Shown: piece by piece, positions 27,663 through 36,950 of the stretch
How the letters are laid out: each line of letters starts with the position of its first letter
Numbering within the stretch: position 1 is the stretch's first letter
NCBI RefSeq assembly: GCF_028656935.1
Contig: NZ_JAMDGZ010000002.1
Coordinates: 62,001 to 126,000, forward strand
DNA from: Pseudomonas rubra
Lineage (GTDB): Bacteria > Pseudomonadota > Gammaproteobacteria > Pseudomonadales > Pseudomonadaceae
Direction of reading: 5' to 3'
Length of the DNA: 64,000 nucleotides
Program-made: the position numbers and the translations under genes
Notes under the pieces: generated by a model
Database searches by the model: none
Told to the model about the DNA's origin: nothing
Seen by the model: the letters and a program-made list of their open reading frames with translations, nothing else

Positions 27663-29324
27663 CTAGTTGAACAACACTGCAGTTTTCTGCAGCGTTACCC
27701 AGATGCCCCAGGCCAGCGGCACCCCGACCAGCAGCCAGGCCGCCAGCACCAAGGGGTTGCTGGCAGGATCGGCCTTCCACTCCAGTACCCGCTCGCTGAC
27801 GCTGCCCTGGTCATGGCTCAGGGCCCGCTCGGCAGCCAGCTCGGCATCGGTCATGAAGTACTTGTCGGCCACCGGCCTGACCAGGGCGTTGCAGACAAAG
27901 CCCAGCACCAGCAGCCCGGCAAGGATGTACAGGGTGATGTCATAAGCCGCCGCCCGTGGAACGCCCAGCGCCAGCTGGTACTCGCGCAGATAGGTGATCA
28001 GCACCGGGCCCAGCACCCCGGCCGCGGCCCAGGCAGTCAACAGGCGACCGTGAATGGCGCCGACCATCTGCGTGCCGAACAGGTCGGCCAGGTACGCCGG
28101 CACCGTGGCAAAACCACCACCGTACATCGACAGGATGATGCAGAACGCCGCCACGAACAGGGCGATGTTGCCTAGGTGGCCCATGTTCGGCACCAGCGCA
28201 TACAGGGCCACGCCCAGGGCGAAGAAGGCGAAATAGGTGTTCTTGCGCCCGATATAGTCAGAGAACGACGCCCAGAAGAAACGCCCACCAATGTTGAACA
28301 GGCTAAGCAAGCCAGTGAAGCCAGCGGCAATCGCCGCGATCTGGCCCAGTTGCGCGGCATTAAGCTGGCTGAAGCTCAAATCATTGCCCAGCAGCTTGCC
28401 GGCAAACACTTCCTGCAACAGCGGCGAAGCCATGCCGAGAATACCGATGCCTGCCGACACGTTCAGGCACAGAACCAGCCAGATCAGTACAAACTGTGGG
28501 GTTTTCCACGCCACACTGACATGTACATGGCGATGGGTGATCATCGCATTTTTGGCTTTCTTCAGCGGTGCGGTCCAGCCCTCAGGCTTCCAGCCGGTGG
28601 GCGGTACGCGATAGGCCAGGGCGCCGCCGAGCATGAACACGAAGTAGATCACCGCCATCACCACGAAACTCTGCCAGACGCCGACATCTTGCGCGCTGGC
28701 GAAGTGGTTCATCAGCGCGGCGGCCAGCGGTGCACCGACCATGGCGCCCCCGCCAAAGCCCATGATCGCCATGCCGGTGGCCATGCCACGCTTGTCCGGG
28801 AACCACTTGATCAGGGTCGAGACCGGCGAGATATAACCCAGCCCAAGGCCGATGCCGCCAATCACCCCCGAGCCCAGCCACATCAACCACAGCTGGTGGG
28901 TGTACACACCAAAGGCAGAAATCAGCAGGCCGCCGCACCAGCACAGGGTCGATACCACCCCGGCCTTGCGTGGCCCGGCATGCTCCAACCAGCCGCCCCA
29001 GATGGCTGCAGAGCAACCCAGGAAGACAAAGAACAGCGTGTAGATCCAGCTGAGCATCGAGATCGGCCAGTCACACTCGGTGGTGAACATACGCATCAGG
29101 AAGTTGGTCTGTTCCGAACAGACAACCGGCGCGCTGACGCCGATGGCCTGCGACAGCGGCAACCAGAACACCGAAAAACCGTAGGCCATGCCGATGCACA
29201 GGTGAATGGCCAGGGCCGCTGGCGGCACCAGCCAGCGGTTGAAGCCCGGACGGGCGATGATCCGCTCCTTGGACAGGAAGCCGGGCGCGTTGGCGATGGC
29301 TCCAGCCGTGATGCTGCTGTTCAT
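27663..29324 (-). CDS. OFA-family MFS transporter
   Basis: A 553-aa major facilitator of the oxalate/formate antiporter type with about 12 membrane helices (LIKWFPDKRGMATGMAIMGF is the family loop; PRKAGVVST and IGRKNTYF are MFS loop motifs). The region FLMRMFTTECDWPIS is an insertion after the first helix. The substrate is unknown, probably a monocarboxylate; no enzyme gene is adjacent. It starts at ATG 29324 after GAGGGGAAC and is monocistronic. Confidence 0.85.
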   Translation of the reverse strand: MNSSITAGAIANAPGFLSKERIIARPGFNRWLVPPAALAIHLCIGMAYGFSVFWLPLSQAIGVSAPVVCSEQTNFLMRMFTTECDWPISMLSWIYTLFFVFLGCSAAIWGGWLEHAGPRKAGVVSTLCWCGGLLISAFGVYTHQLWLMWLGSGVIGGIGLGLGYISPVSTLIKWFPDKRGMATGMAIMGFGGGAMVGAPLAAALMNHFASAQDVGVWQSFVVMAVIYFVFMLGGALAYRVPPTGWKPEGWTAPLKKAKNAMITHRHVHVSVAWKTPQFVLIWLVLCLNVSAGIGILGMASPLLQEVFAGKLLGNDLSFSQLNAAQLGQIAAIAAGFTGLLSLFNIGGRFFWASFSDYIGRKNTYFAFFALGVALYALVPNMGHLGNIALFVAAFCIILSMYGGGFATVPAYLADLFGTQMVGAIHGRLLTAWAAAGVLGPVLITYLREYQLALGVPRAAAYDITLYILAGLLVLGFVCNALVRPVADKYFMTDAELAAERALSHDQGSVSERVLEWKADPASNPLVLAAWLLVGVPLAWGIWVTLQKTAVLFN

Positions 29325-29662
29325 TGTTGTGTTCCCCTCGTAGGAATGAAGCGCTCACCGCCCTCGACCTTGACCCACTGGCAACTGGTCGTTTTTTCTT
29401 GGCGAACGGCCCTTGTGCGCGGCAAATAGCCGCAGCAGGGCCTGAGAGCGGCGAGAGAGTAGCACTTGCGCCAGCCGGTTTGGGCAACTGATACCCTCGT
29501 TTGCGCAGCAACTGATCTCCCTGGCGAGGAACTGTGCGCCCCCCTGTTGTCGAATCCGACACATTTGCAGGATTAAACCTTCGGGCCATATCACACAGTG
29601 GTGATAACCGCAGCGCTATACTCTGCGGCTGAATTTAGAAATCGGACTACAAGGACTCGCCC
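29325..29662. other. divergent gap, OFA transporter / AsmA gene
   Basis: 338 bp with no gene. TATACT at 29617-29622 could be the -10 of the AsmA gene; the matching -35 is weak. Nothing else stands out. Confidence 0.4.
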
Positions 29663-31909
29663 ATGAAAGCGTTCGGCAAAATCCTGGGGCTGGTGCTTCT
29701 CGGGTTGTTGCTGATCATTGTGGCTCTGGGCTTTGCCCTGACTCACCTCTTCGATCCCAACGACTATAAAGACGAGATTCGCCAGTTGGCACGCGACAAG
29801 GCCCACATCGAGCTGACGCTCAATGGCGACATCGGCTGGAGCCTGTTCCCCTGGCTCGGCCTTGAGCTGCATGAAGCCAGCATCGCCACCTTGAACAACC
29901 CGAAAGTGCCGTTTGCCGACCTGCAGATGCTCGGCCTGTCGGTGCGCGTCCTGCCATTGCTGCGCCGTGAGGTGCAGATGAGCGACGTGCGCGTCGAGGG
30001 CCTCAACCTGAGCCTGAGCCGCGACGAAAAAGGTCACGGCAACTGGGAAGACATCGGCAAGCCCCTGCCCGCCACAACAGCGGCCCCGGCCGAGACGGGC
30101 AGCGCAACCCCCGCCAACGCCCCGGCACCAGCCAGCAGCGACAATGCCAGCGAGCGCCTGGTCAAACTCGATATCGACAGCCTGACCGTCAACAACGCCC
30201 GTGTGCAGTACAACGATGCCCGCACCGGGCAGAGTTTCGGCGCCGAAAGCATCCAGCTGAGCACCGGTGCGGTACATGAAGGGGTGAACATCCCACTGAA
30301 GATGACCGCCTTCCTCAGCTCCGGACAGCCAGTAGTCAAGGCGCGCACCGAGCTTAACGGCGAACTGCGCTTCGACCGCAAGCTCAAGCGCTATCAGTTC
30401 GAAGACATGAAGCTCAGCGGCGAAGCCTCGGGCGAGCCGCTGCAAGGCAAGACCATGACCTTCGCAGCCCAAGGCCAACTGCTGGTTGATCTGGCAGCCA
30501 ACGTCGCCGAATGGAATGGTTTGAAGCTCTCGGCCAACCAGCTGCGCGCCCTTGGCGAGCTGAACCTGCGCGATCTCGACAAAACCCCGCAACTGAGCGG
30601 CGGCCTGTCGATTGCCCAGTTCGACCTGCGCAATTTCCTCGACAGCATCGGCCACCCGCTGCCGGCTTCGGCCGACGCCAGCACCTTGGGCAAAGTCGAG
30701 CTGGTCACCCGCCTGCAGGGCACGCCAAACAGCCTGGCCCTGGAAGACCTGGCGATCAAGCTTGATGACAGCACCTTCAGCGGCCGCCTGGCGATTGAAG
30801 ACTTCGCCAAGCAAGCCCTGCGCGTACAACTCAAGGCCGACAAGTTCGATGCCGATCGCTACGCGCTGGCCAAGAGCGATGCGGCCAAAGGCGCCAAGGC
30901 CGCGCGCCAGGCCGAAGTGCAGAGCAAAGAAGCCGGGGCCTTGGCCGGAGCCGGCACCACGCCACTGCCCGACGCGCCGACCCAGGTGGCCTGGAGCAGC
31001 GACAAGTTGCTGCCGGTTGATCGCCTGCGCAAAATCGACCTGCAGGCCGACCTGACGTTTGGCCAACTGACCCTGGACAAACTGCCGATCGAAAACGCCC
31101 ACCTCAAGGCGCAGGGCCAGGGTGGCCTGATCACCCTGGAAACCCTGCGAGGCGGCCTGTACAACGGCGACTTCGAAACCAAGGGCACCCTCGACGTGCG
31201 CCCCGCAGTGCCGCAAATCGGCCTCAATACCCGCATCAACCGGGTACCGGTCGAGCACTTCATCAAGAGTGAAAGCGGCACACCACCGGTCAAGGGCCTG
31301 CTGACCCTGAGCAGCGACCTGACCGCAACCGGCAACAGCCAGAAGGCCCTGGTCGACACCCTCAATGGCAACGCCAGCTTCGTCATCAACGACGGCATCC
31401 TGGTCAACGCCAACCTCGAACAGCAGCTGTGTCAGGCCATCGCCACCCTCAACCGCAAGGCCTTGAGCGGTGAACCACGTGGCAAGGACACACCGTTCCA
31501 GGAGCTCAAAGGCAGCCTGGTAATGCGTAACGGCGTAGCCAGCAACCCTGACCTCAAGGCACGCATTCCGGGCCTGACCGTCAACGGCCATGGCGACCTC
31601 GACTTGCGCGTGCTGGGCATGGACTACCGCATTGGCGTTATTGTCGAAGGCGACAAGCGCGACATGCCCGACCCGGCCTGCCAGGTGGGCGAACGCTATG
31701 TCGGCCTTGAGCTGCCGCTGCGCTGCCGTGGCCCGCTGGAGCTGGGCGCCAAAGCCTGCCGCCTGGACAAGGACGGCCTGGGCAAGGTCGCGGCCAAACT
31801 TGCTGGCGACAAGGTCAGTGAAAAACTTAGCGAGAAGATCGACGAAAAGCTCGGCGACAAGGTCAGCCCTGAACTTAAAGACGCGCTCAAGGGGTTGTTC
31901 AAGCGATGA
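29663..31909 (+). CDS. AsmA family outer-membrane assembly/lipid-transport protein
   Basis: A 748-aa protein with one N-terminal membrane helix (ILGLVLLGLLLIIVALGFAL) and a long periplasmic beta-rich body, ending in a charged lysine-rich tail (SEKLSEKIDEKLGDKVS). The AsmA N-terminal domain is followed by the C-terminal AsmA-like half (LRGGLYNGDF, LNGNASFVINDG). Members bridge the envelope and affect phospholipid or outer-membrane protein homeostasis. ATG 29663 follows AAGGACTCG. Its stop overlaps the mutY start (31906-31909), so the two are co-expressed. Confidence 0.92.
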   Translation: MKAFGKILGLVLLGLLLIIVALGFALTHLFDPNDYKDEIRQLARDKAHIELTLNGDIGWSLFPWLGLELHEASIATLNNPKVPFADLQMLGLSVRVLPLLRREVQMSDVRVEGLNLSLSRDEKGHGNWEDIGKPLPATTAAPAETGSATPANAPAPASSDNASERLVKLDIDSLTVNNARVQYNDARTGQSFGAESIQLSTGAVHEGVNIPLKMTAFLSSGQPVVKARTELNGELRFDRKLKRYQFEDMKLSGEASGEPLQGKTMTFAAQGQLLVDLAANVAEWNGLKLSANQLRALGELNLRDLDKTPQLSGGLSIAQFDLRNFLDSIGHPLPASADASTLGKVELVTRLQGTPNSLALEDLAIKLDDSTFSGRLAIEDFAKQALRVQLKADKFDADRYALAKSDAAKGAKAARQAEVQSKEAGALAGAGTTPLPDAPTQVAWSSDKLLPVDRLRKIDLQADLTFGQLTLDKLPIENAHLKAQGQGGLITLETLRGGLYNGDFETKGTLDVRPAVPQIGLNTRINRVPVEHFIKSESGTPPVKGLLTLSSDLTATGNSQKALVDTLNGNASFVINDGILVNANLEQQLCQAIATLNRKALSGEPRGKDTPFQELKGSLVMRNGVASNPDLKARIPGLTVNGHGDLDLRVLGMDYRIGVIVEGDKRDMPDPACQVGERYVGLELPLRCRGPLELGAKACRLDKDGLGKVAAKLAGDKVSEKLSEKIDEKLGDKVSPELKDALKGLFKR

Positions 31910-32973
31910 GTCCCGAGCAGTTTTCCAGCGCCGTGCTGGATTGGTACGACCGCAACGGCCGCCACGACCTGCCCTGGCAACAGGGCATCAACCCGTACCG
32001 GGTGTGGGTCTCGGAGATCATGTTGCAGCAGACCCAGGTGAGCACCGTGCTCAACTACTTCGGCCGCTTCATGGACGCCCTGCCCACGGTCCAGGCCCTG
32101 GCCGAGGCACCCGAAGACGAAGTGCTGCACCTGTGGACGGGCCTGGGCTACTACACCCGGGCGCGCAACCTGCAAAAAACCGCGAAGATCGTCGTCGAGC
32201 AATATGCAGGCGAGTTTCCGCGCGATGTCGAGAAGCTCACCGACCTGCCCGGCATTGGCCTGTCCACTGCCGGCGCCATCGCCAGCATCAGCATGGGCCT
32301 GCGTGCGCCGATCCTCGACGGCAACGTAAAGCGCGTGCTGGCCCGCTACACCGCGCAAGAGGGTTACCCGGGCGAGCCGAAGGTGGCCAAGGCGCTGTGG
32401 GCCAATGCCGAACGCTATACGCCGCACAGCCGGGTGAATCACTATACCCAGGCAATGATGGACCTCGGCGCCACCCTGTGTACCCGCAGCAAGCCCAGTT
32501 GCCTGCTGTGCCCGCTCAAGGTGGGCTGCGAGGCACACATGCTCGGCCAGGAAATCCGCTACCCGGTGCCCAAACCGCGCAAGGAACTGCCGCGCAAGCG
32601 CACCCTGATGCCGCTGCTGGCCAACCATGAAGGCGCCATCCTGCTTTACCGGCGGCCTTCCACCGGGCTGTGGGGCGGCCTGTGGAGCCTGCCGGAGCTG
32701 GACACCCTCGAACAGATCGATGACCTGGCCGACCAGCACGGCCTGCATCTGTCCGGCAGCCAGGCGCTGGACGGCCTGACCCACACCTTCAGCCATTTCC
32801 AACTGGCCATCGAACCCTGGCTGGTACGCGTCGACAGCGCCACCGAGCACGTGGCCGAGGCCGACTGGCTCTGGTATAACCTCGCCACCCCGCCGCGCCT
32901 GGGCCTTGCCGCCCCGGTGAAAAAACTGCTCAAACGCGCGGCCGACGTATTGCTTACAGGAGAGTCGCGATGA
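31906..32973 (+). CDS. mutY: MutY, A/G-specific adenine glycosylase
   Basis: A 355-aa base-excision repair enzyme removing adenine opposite 8-oxoguanine. The helix-hairpin-helix-GPD core ([27 protein letters not shown] with the catalytic Asp), the 4Fe-4S ligands in [17 protein letters not shown] (CX6CX2CX5C) and the C-terminal NUDIX-like recognition domain ([15 protein letters not shown]) are all visible. It overlaps the AsmA gene upstream and yggX downstream by 4 bp each. Confidence 0.97.
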   Translation: MSPEQFSSAVLDWYDRNGRHDLPWQQGINPYRVWVSEIMLQQTQVSTVLNYFGRFMDALPTVQALAEAPEDEVLHLWTGLGYYTRARNLQKTAKIVVEQYAGEFPRDVEKLTDLPGIGLSTAGAIASISMGLRAPILDGNVKRVLARYTAQEGYPGEPKVAKALWANAERYTPHSRVNHYTQAMMDLGATLCTRSKPSCLLCPLKVGCEAHMLGQEIRYPVPKPRKELPRKRTLMPLLANHEGAILLYRRPSTGLWGGLWSLPELDTLEQIDDLADQHGLHLSGSQALDGLTHTFSHFQLAIEPWLVRVDSATEHVAEADWLWYNLATPPRLGLAAPVKKLLKRAADVLLTGESR

Positions 32974-33242
32974 CCCGCACCGTAATGTGCCGCAAGTACA
33001 ACGAAGAACTGCCAGGCCTGGAGCGTCCACCCTACCCGGGCGCCAAGGGCCAGGACATCTTCGATCACATCTCGCAGAAGGCCTGGGCCGACTGGCAAAA
33101 AGAACAGACCATGCTGATCAACGAGAAGCGCCTGAACATGATGAACGCCGAGGACCGCAAATTCCTCCAGGGCGAGATGGACAAGTTCTTCTCCGGTCAG
33201 GATTACGAAAAGGCCGAAGGTTACGTTCCACCTGCCGAGTAA
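32970..33242 (+). CDS. yggX: YggX, Fe(II)-trafficking/oxidative-stress protein
   Basis: A 90-aa protein ([20 protein letters not shown]) of the YggX family, which protects iron-sulfur proteins from oxidative damage. The single conserved Cys7 is present. Start ATGA overlaps the mutY stop. The link to MutY, itself a 4Fe-4S enzyme, is conserved in proteobacteria. Confidence 0.96.
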   Translation: MTRTVMCRKYNEELPGLERPPYPGAKGQDIFDHISQKAWADWQKEQTMLINEKRLNMMNAEDRKFLQGEMDKFFSGQDYEKAEGYVPPAE

Positions 33243-33294
33243 CCCCGGAAAATCGTAAGCGACGGAATTAATTTAATAAATTTTCAAAAAGTCG

Positions 33295-33323
33295 TTGACG
33301 TAACCCCGAAAAAGTCTTTTAAT
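33295..33323 (+). promoter_or_regulatory. tRNA-Phe promoter
   Basis: TTGACG (33295-33300), 17-bp spacer, TTTAAT (33318-33323), followed by a GC-rich discriminator typical of stringently controlled stable RNA and preceded by an A/T-rich UP-like stretch (33267-33290). Confidence 0.8.
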
Positions 33324-33333
33324 GCGCCCCGTT

Positions 33334-33409
33334 GCCCAGATAGCTCAGTCGGTAGAGCAGGGGATTGAAAATCCCCGTGTCGGCGGTTCGATTCCGTCTC
33401 TGGGCACCA
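33334..33409 (+). tRNA. tRNA-Phe (GAA)
   Basis: A 76-nt cloverleaf: acceptor GCCCAGA pairs with TCTGGGC, CCA is encoded, the anticodon loop is TTGAAAA with GAA, and the T-loop is GGTTCGATTCC. Confidence 0.98.
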
Positions 33410-33420
33410 CTAATACCGAA

Positions 33421-33455
33421 AAGCCCCAAGCGAATTGATTCCTTGGGGCTTTTTT
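33421..33455 (+). terminator. intrinsic terminator after tRNA-Phe
   Basis: AAGCCCCAAG and CTTGGGGCTT form a perfect stem followed by six T. Confidence 0.9.
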
Positions 33456-33528
33456 CATGCCTGCGATTTATCCGCGAACGCAGGCCTTACTCGCGCACGG
33501 AAATACCGCGAGCCTATCGGAGCCAGGG

Positions 33529-33933
33529 ATGAAATCGATTGCCGTTGTCGTCGCCATACTGTTGAGCCTGACTGGCTGCGTCGGCGCCACCGTCGTGCTG
33601 CCGGAAAAACAGACCTCTCCCACTGCGGCCCATCGCATCCTGCGCCTGAAGAACATCACCCCCAAGGTCAGCAAATCAGAGAAATATAACGTCACCCGCG
33701 AATGGTGCGGCGTCACCCTCTGGGCAGTGGTCGTGCCGGTGCCTTTGCTACTGCCGGTGTGCAGGACCTACAGCGAAGTGGCCTACGGCCCTGATATCGA
33801 TGGCGACCAGGTCGTGCTGTTCAACGCCCGGCAGACCATCAGCTCGCCCATGTACGCATGCGGCCCGATGATGATCCTCGCGCCGATCATCCATGGTTAC
33901 GAAGGCAATCAGATCTGCGGGATGATGCGCTAA
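33529..33933 (+). CDS. small lipoprotein
   Basis: A 134-aa predicted lipoprotein. The signal peptide MKSIAVVVAILLSLTGC ends in a lipobox (LTGC, Cys17). ATG 33529 is chosen because the in-frame ATG at 33457 would put a non-signal stretch in front of it. The mature part has a hydrophobic stretch (LWAVVVPVPLLLPVC) and five further cysteines. No family recognised. Its 3' end overlaps the convergent TetR gene by 4 bp. Confidence 0.75.
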   Translation: MKSIAVVVAILLSLTGCVGATVVLPEKQTSPTAAHRILRLKNITPKVSKSEKYNVTREWCGVTLWAVVVPVPLLLPVCRTYSEVAYGPDIDGDQVVLFNARQTISSPMYACGPMMILAPIIHGYEGNQICGMMR

Positions 33934-34463
33934 GCCAGCGCAACCACCATCGACCGCGCCGCCTCGAACAGCGGCGCCTGCGGCCCGCTGACCTGGGACG
34001 CAACAATCAGCCCCTCACCCAGCAGAAACAGCTGCTGCGCTGCCTGCGGCTTGCATCCTGCGTCAATGCACGCCTGCTCCAGTGCCACCATCACCTTGTG
34101 CTTGTGCTGCTTCGCCAGCTCATGGGGCGGCTCGCCCGGCCCGGCATACTCGGCCGAGGCATTGATGAAGGCACAACCATGGAAGCCTTCAGAGCGCGCC
34201 CAGGCCTCGATGAAGTCGATATAGGCCAGCGGCCGTGCTTTTGCCGGAGCGGCCGCCAGAGCGCTTTGCAGGCGCGTCATGAAATCCACATCACGCCGCT
34301 GCAGCGCTGCCTCGATCAACAACTCCTTACTGGGGAAATGCCGGTACAGGGTTTTCTTGGTTACCCCGGCTTCCTGACTCAGTTGCTCGACCCCGGTACC
34401 GTGGTAACCCTGGCGGTAGAACAGTTGCAGCGCCGACTCGGCGATTTTCTCGGACGTACTCAT
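33930..34463 (-). CDS. TetR family repressor
   Basis: A 177-aa regulator with an N-terminal helix-turn-helix (YHGTGVEQLSQEAGVTKKTL) and a ligand-binding C-terminal domain. It is divergent from the HPP membrane protein gene, and the gap holds two copies of a perfect 10-bp palindrome. It most likely represses the HPP gene and itself. ATG 34463 is used because the family N-terminus MSTSEKIAESALQLFY begins there. Confidence 0.9.
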   Translation of the reverse strand: MSTSEKIAESALQLFYRQGYHGTGVEQLSQEAGVTKKTLYRHFPSKELLIEAALQRRDVDFMTRLQSALAAAPAKARPLAYIDFIEAWARSEGFHGCAFINASAEYAGPGEPPHELAKQHKHKVMVALEQACIDAGCKPQAAQQLFLLGEGLIVASQVSGPQAPLFEAARSMVVALA

Positions 34464-34500
34464 TTCACACCTTGGCTCAGGACAGTTGCGAGCAGTGTAT

Positions 34501-34539
34501 ACCGATCGGTTGACTTGCAGGTAAACCGATCGGTATCCT
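34501..34539. promoter_or_regulatory. TetR operator pair over the HPP-gene promoter
   Basis: ACCGATCGGT occurs at 34501-34510 and 34525-34534. Between them TTGACT (34510-34515) and TATCCT (34534-34539) form a promoter with 18-bp spacing, so both operator copies overlap promoter elements of the downstream gene. Confidence 0.8.
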
Positions 34540-34571
34540 CGGCGCAAATTGCCCAACCGGAGACTGTGCCC

Positions 34572-35060
34572 ATGCCGTTCAAATCCAAGGCGCCCGCCGC
34601 CCCTTCCCTGCACTTCAGCCTGCTGTCACTGCTTGGTGCGACCCTGGCGATCGGCGCCACTGGCTGGCTCAGCCAGGTGTCCGGCGCCCTGTGGCTGATG
34701 GCGCCGTTCGGTGCCAGTTGCGTGCTGGCCTTCGGCATGCCCGACTCCCCCTTGGCGCAGCCACGCAACATCATCGGCGGGCACGTGATTGCCACCCTGG
34801 TGGGCCTGGCAGTGCTGTACAGCCTTGGCGACAGCTGGTGGAGCGCAGCCCTGGCCGTGGGTCTGGCCCTGGCCGCCATGCAGCAGACCCGCACCCTGCA
34901 CGCCCCCGCCGGGGCCAATCCGCTGGTGGTGATCGCCAGCCATGCCCCTTTAAGCTTCGTGGTGACCCCGGTACTGGCCGGCTCGCTGGTGATCGTCGCT
35001 GTGGCCTGGTGCCTGAACAATGCACGCCAGGCCAACAGCTACCCGAAATACTGGTACTGA
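34572..35060 (+). CDS. HPP family membrane protein
   Basis: A 162-aa inner-membrane protein with four hydrophobic helices and the HPP-family signature regions (MAPFGASCVLAFGMPDSPLA, HAPAGANPLV). Some homologues transport nitrite; the substrate here is unknown. It starts at ATG 34572. Repression by the adjacent TetR protein is inferred from the operators. Confidence 0.85.
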   Translation: MPFKSKAPAAPSLHFSLLSLLGATLAIGATGWLSQVSGALWLMAPFGASCVLAFGMPDSPLAQPRNIIGGHVIATLVGLAVLYSLGDSWWSAALAVGLALAAMQQTRTLHAPAGANPLVVIASHAPLSFVVTPVLAGSLVIVAVAWCLNNARQANSYPKYWY

Positions 35061-35158
35061 TAGCGCAACGCCACGGGCTGTTGACCACCGTCAATATGCC
35101 CTTGGCCCGCCCCGATAAAATGCTCTGAGGATATTAGAAGGAACCAACAGGCCTCCCC

Positions 35159-36193
35159 ATGAGCGAAGAATCCACTGCCCTGCCTCTGCCCTCGCCTACC
35201 GTTGAAACACCCGCGAGCACCAGCCCAAGCCCAGCACGCAAAGCTGCCAGCACCCGCCCACGCCGTCCGCGCACCCCGCGCAAACCTGCCGCCGCAGACG
35301 CTGAAATCAGCGCCATCAGCCAGCAACCGGCAGCGCTGAAGGTCGCCTCGGCGCCACGTGGCTCCAACGAAGACAGCGCCCTGGCCAAACTGCCGGCCAG
35401 CTACCCGTATCGCAACCGCATGCGCCGCGCCGAGTACGAGAAGGCCAAGCACGAACTGCAGATCGAGCTGCTCAAGGTGCAAAGCTGGGTCAAGGAAACC
35501 GGCCAGCGCATCGTCGTCCTGTTCGAAGGCCGCGACGCTGCGGGCAAGGGTGGCACCATCAAGCGCTTCATGGAGCACCTGAACCCACGCGGTGCACGCA
35601 TCGTCGCCCTGGAGAAGCCGTCCGAGCAGGAGAAGGGCCAGTGGTATTTCCAGCGCTATGTCCAGCACCTGCCCACAGCCGGTGAAATGGTCTTCTTCGA
35701 CCGCTCCTGGTACAACCGCGCCGGGGTTGAGCGGGTCATGGACTTCTGCTCGCCGCTGCAATACCTGGAGTTCATGCGCCAGGCGCCGGACCTCGAACGC
35801 ATGCTGTGCAACAGCGGCATCCTGCTGTTCAAGTACTGGTTCTCGGTCAACCGCGAAGAACAGCTGCGCCGCTTTATCTCGCGCCGCGACGACCCGCTCA
35901 AGCACTGGAAACTGTCGCCGATCGACATCAAGTCGCTGGACAAGTGGGACGAATACACCGCCGCCAAGGAAGCGATGTTCTTCCACACCGACACCGCCGA
36001 CGCACCGTGGACGGTGATCAAGTCCGACGACAAGAAGCGCGCACGGATCAACTGCATCCGCCACTTCCTGAATTCGCTGGACTACCCCGGCAAGGACCTG
36101 AGCGTCGCCCATCAGCCTGACCCGCTGCTGGTAGACCGCGCCTCACGCGTACTGGCAGAAGAGGACCGCGGCGAACTGGCCCAGCCGGCCTGA
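35159..36193 (+). CDS. ppk2: polyphosphate kinase 2
   Basis: A 344-aa PPK2-family enzyme transferring phosphate between polyphosphate and nucleoside diphosphates. Walker A FEGRDAAGKGGTIKR, Walker B/lid FFDRSWYNRAGVERVM and the WKLSPIDIKSLDKWDEY segment are all present. The first 75 residues are a Pro/Ala/Arg-rich low-complexity extension absent from short members, with a role that cannot be read from the sequence. Confidence 0.93.
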   Translation: MSEESTALPLPSPTVETPASTSPSPARKAASTRPRRPRTPRKPAAADAEISAISQQPAALKVASAPRGSNEDSALAKLPASYPYRNRMRRAEYEKAKHELQIELLKVQSWVKETGQRIVVLFEGRDAAGKGGTIKRFMEHLNPRGARIVALEKPSEQEKGQWYFQRYVQHLPTAGEMVFFDRSWYNRAGVERVMDFCSPLQYLEFMRQAPDLERMLCNSGILLFKYWFSVNREEQLRRFISRRDDPLKHWKLSPIDIKSLDKWDEYTAAKEAMFFHTDTADAPWTVIKSDDKKRARINCIRHFLNSLDYPGKDLSVAHQPDPLLVDRASRVLAEEDRGELAQPA

Positions 36194-36284
36194 GCTTGAC
36201 CCAGGCCATCGGCGGCACTTGGGTTTCCCGGCCAACTGCGATTCAATACGCAGAATTTATCCGGCTCAGCACAAGGGTTCACTG

Positions 36285-36722
36285 ATGGCCTCCAGCAGCA
36301 AACAACAGAAACGCGCCAAACGCGCCGCCAACAAAGCGCGTGAAAACCGCATGGTGCGTAGCGGTCAGGCGGTCAAGAGCTCTGGCGAGAGCTCCAGCGC
36401 CAGCGTTGAACAAGTTTTCAACAAGGCCATGGAATCGGGCAGCTACGACGCCCTGTTCGAAAAAATGAAGCAAGCCCAGGACAACGGCCTGGTGGCGCTG
36501 ATCTCGGTGTTCCTGGTCGACCCGCTGCTGACGCTGGTGCTCAAGGGCCACAAGGAAGAACACGCCACCGACTACATCGTCATGGTCTTCACCGCCTACC
36601 GCGCCTGGCTGGACGGCACCGACGAAGCCACGACCATGGCCTGGCTCGAGAGCGACGAGTTCCAGGAAGCCTATATCGCAGCATCGGAAGCGGTGTCCAA
36701 GCAGCAGAAGAAGTTCGGCTGA
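36285..36722 (+). CDS. conserved hypothetical protein, 145 aa
   Basis: A soluble protein with a strongly basic N-terminus (SKQQKRAKRAANKARENRM) followed by a mostly helical acidic body. ATG 36285 has AAGGG upstream; the in-frame ATG 36219 lacks one. No function recognised; it is a common small Pseudomonas protein and the basic tail could bind nucleic acid. Confidence 0.75.
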   Translation: MASSSKQQKRAKRAANKARENRMVRSGQAVKSSGESSSASVEQVFNKAMESGSYDALFEKMKQAQDNGLVALISVFLVDPLLTLVLKGHKEEHATDYIVMVFTAYRAWLDGTDEATTMAWLESDEFQEAYIAASEAVSKQQKKFG

Positions 36723-36747
36723 AGGCGCAGGGACAGCTAGAGCCCTT

Positions 36748-36855
36748 GTGGGAGCCGGCTTTGCCGGCGATGAGGCCGGTACAGTCAACACATCGGGTGT
36801 TGCCGGGATTGCGACCGCTGCGCGCACGAATCGCTGGCAAGGCCAGCTCCCACAG
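36748..36855. repeat. REP pair with long spacer
   Basis: TTGTGGGAGCCGGCTTTGCC at the left and CGCTGGCAAGGCCAGCTCCC at the right, about 60 bp apart, after the 145-aa gene. Confidence 0.75.
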
Positions 36856-36891
36856 ATTGGGTGTAGGCAGTTCAAGAGTGAGCGGGCGCCC

Positions 36892-36932
36892 ACAAAAACA
36901 AGGCCGCGATCCTCACAGATCGCGGCCTTGTT
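36892..36932 (-). terminator. intrinsic terminator of gabP
   Basis: AACAAGGCCGCGATC pairs with GATCGCGGCCTTGTT around six bases. On the minus strand it is followed by TTTTT. Confidence 0.88.
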
Positions 36933-36950
36933 CATTTCAGCAACACTGCA

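Noticed and set aside
29591..31591. 666-aa open frame on the minus strand
   Set aside because: It mirrors the AsmA gene codon for codon, as expected in GC-rich DNA; the plus frame has the signal anchor, family motifs and a ribosome binding site.
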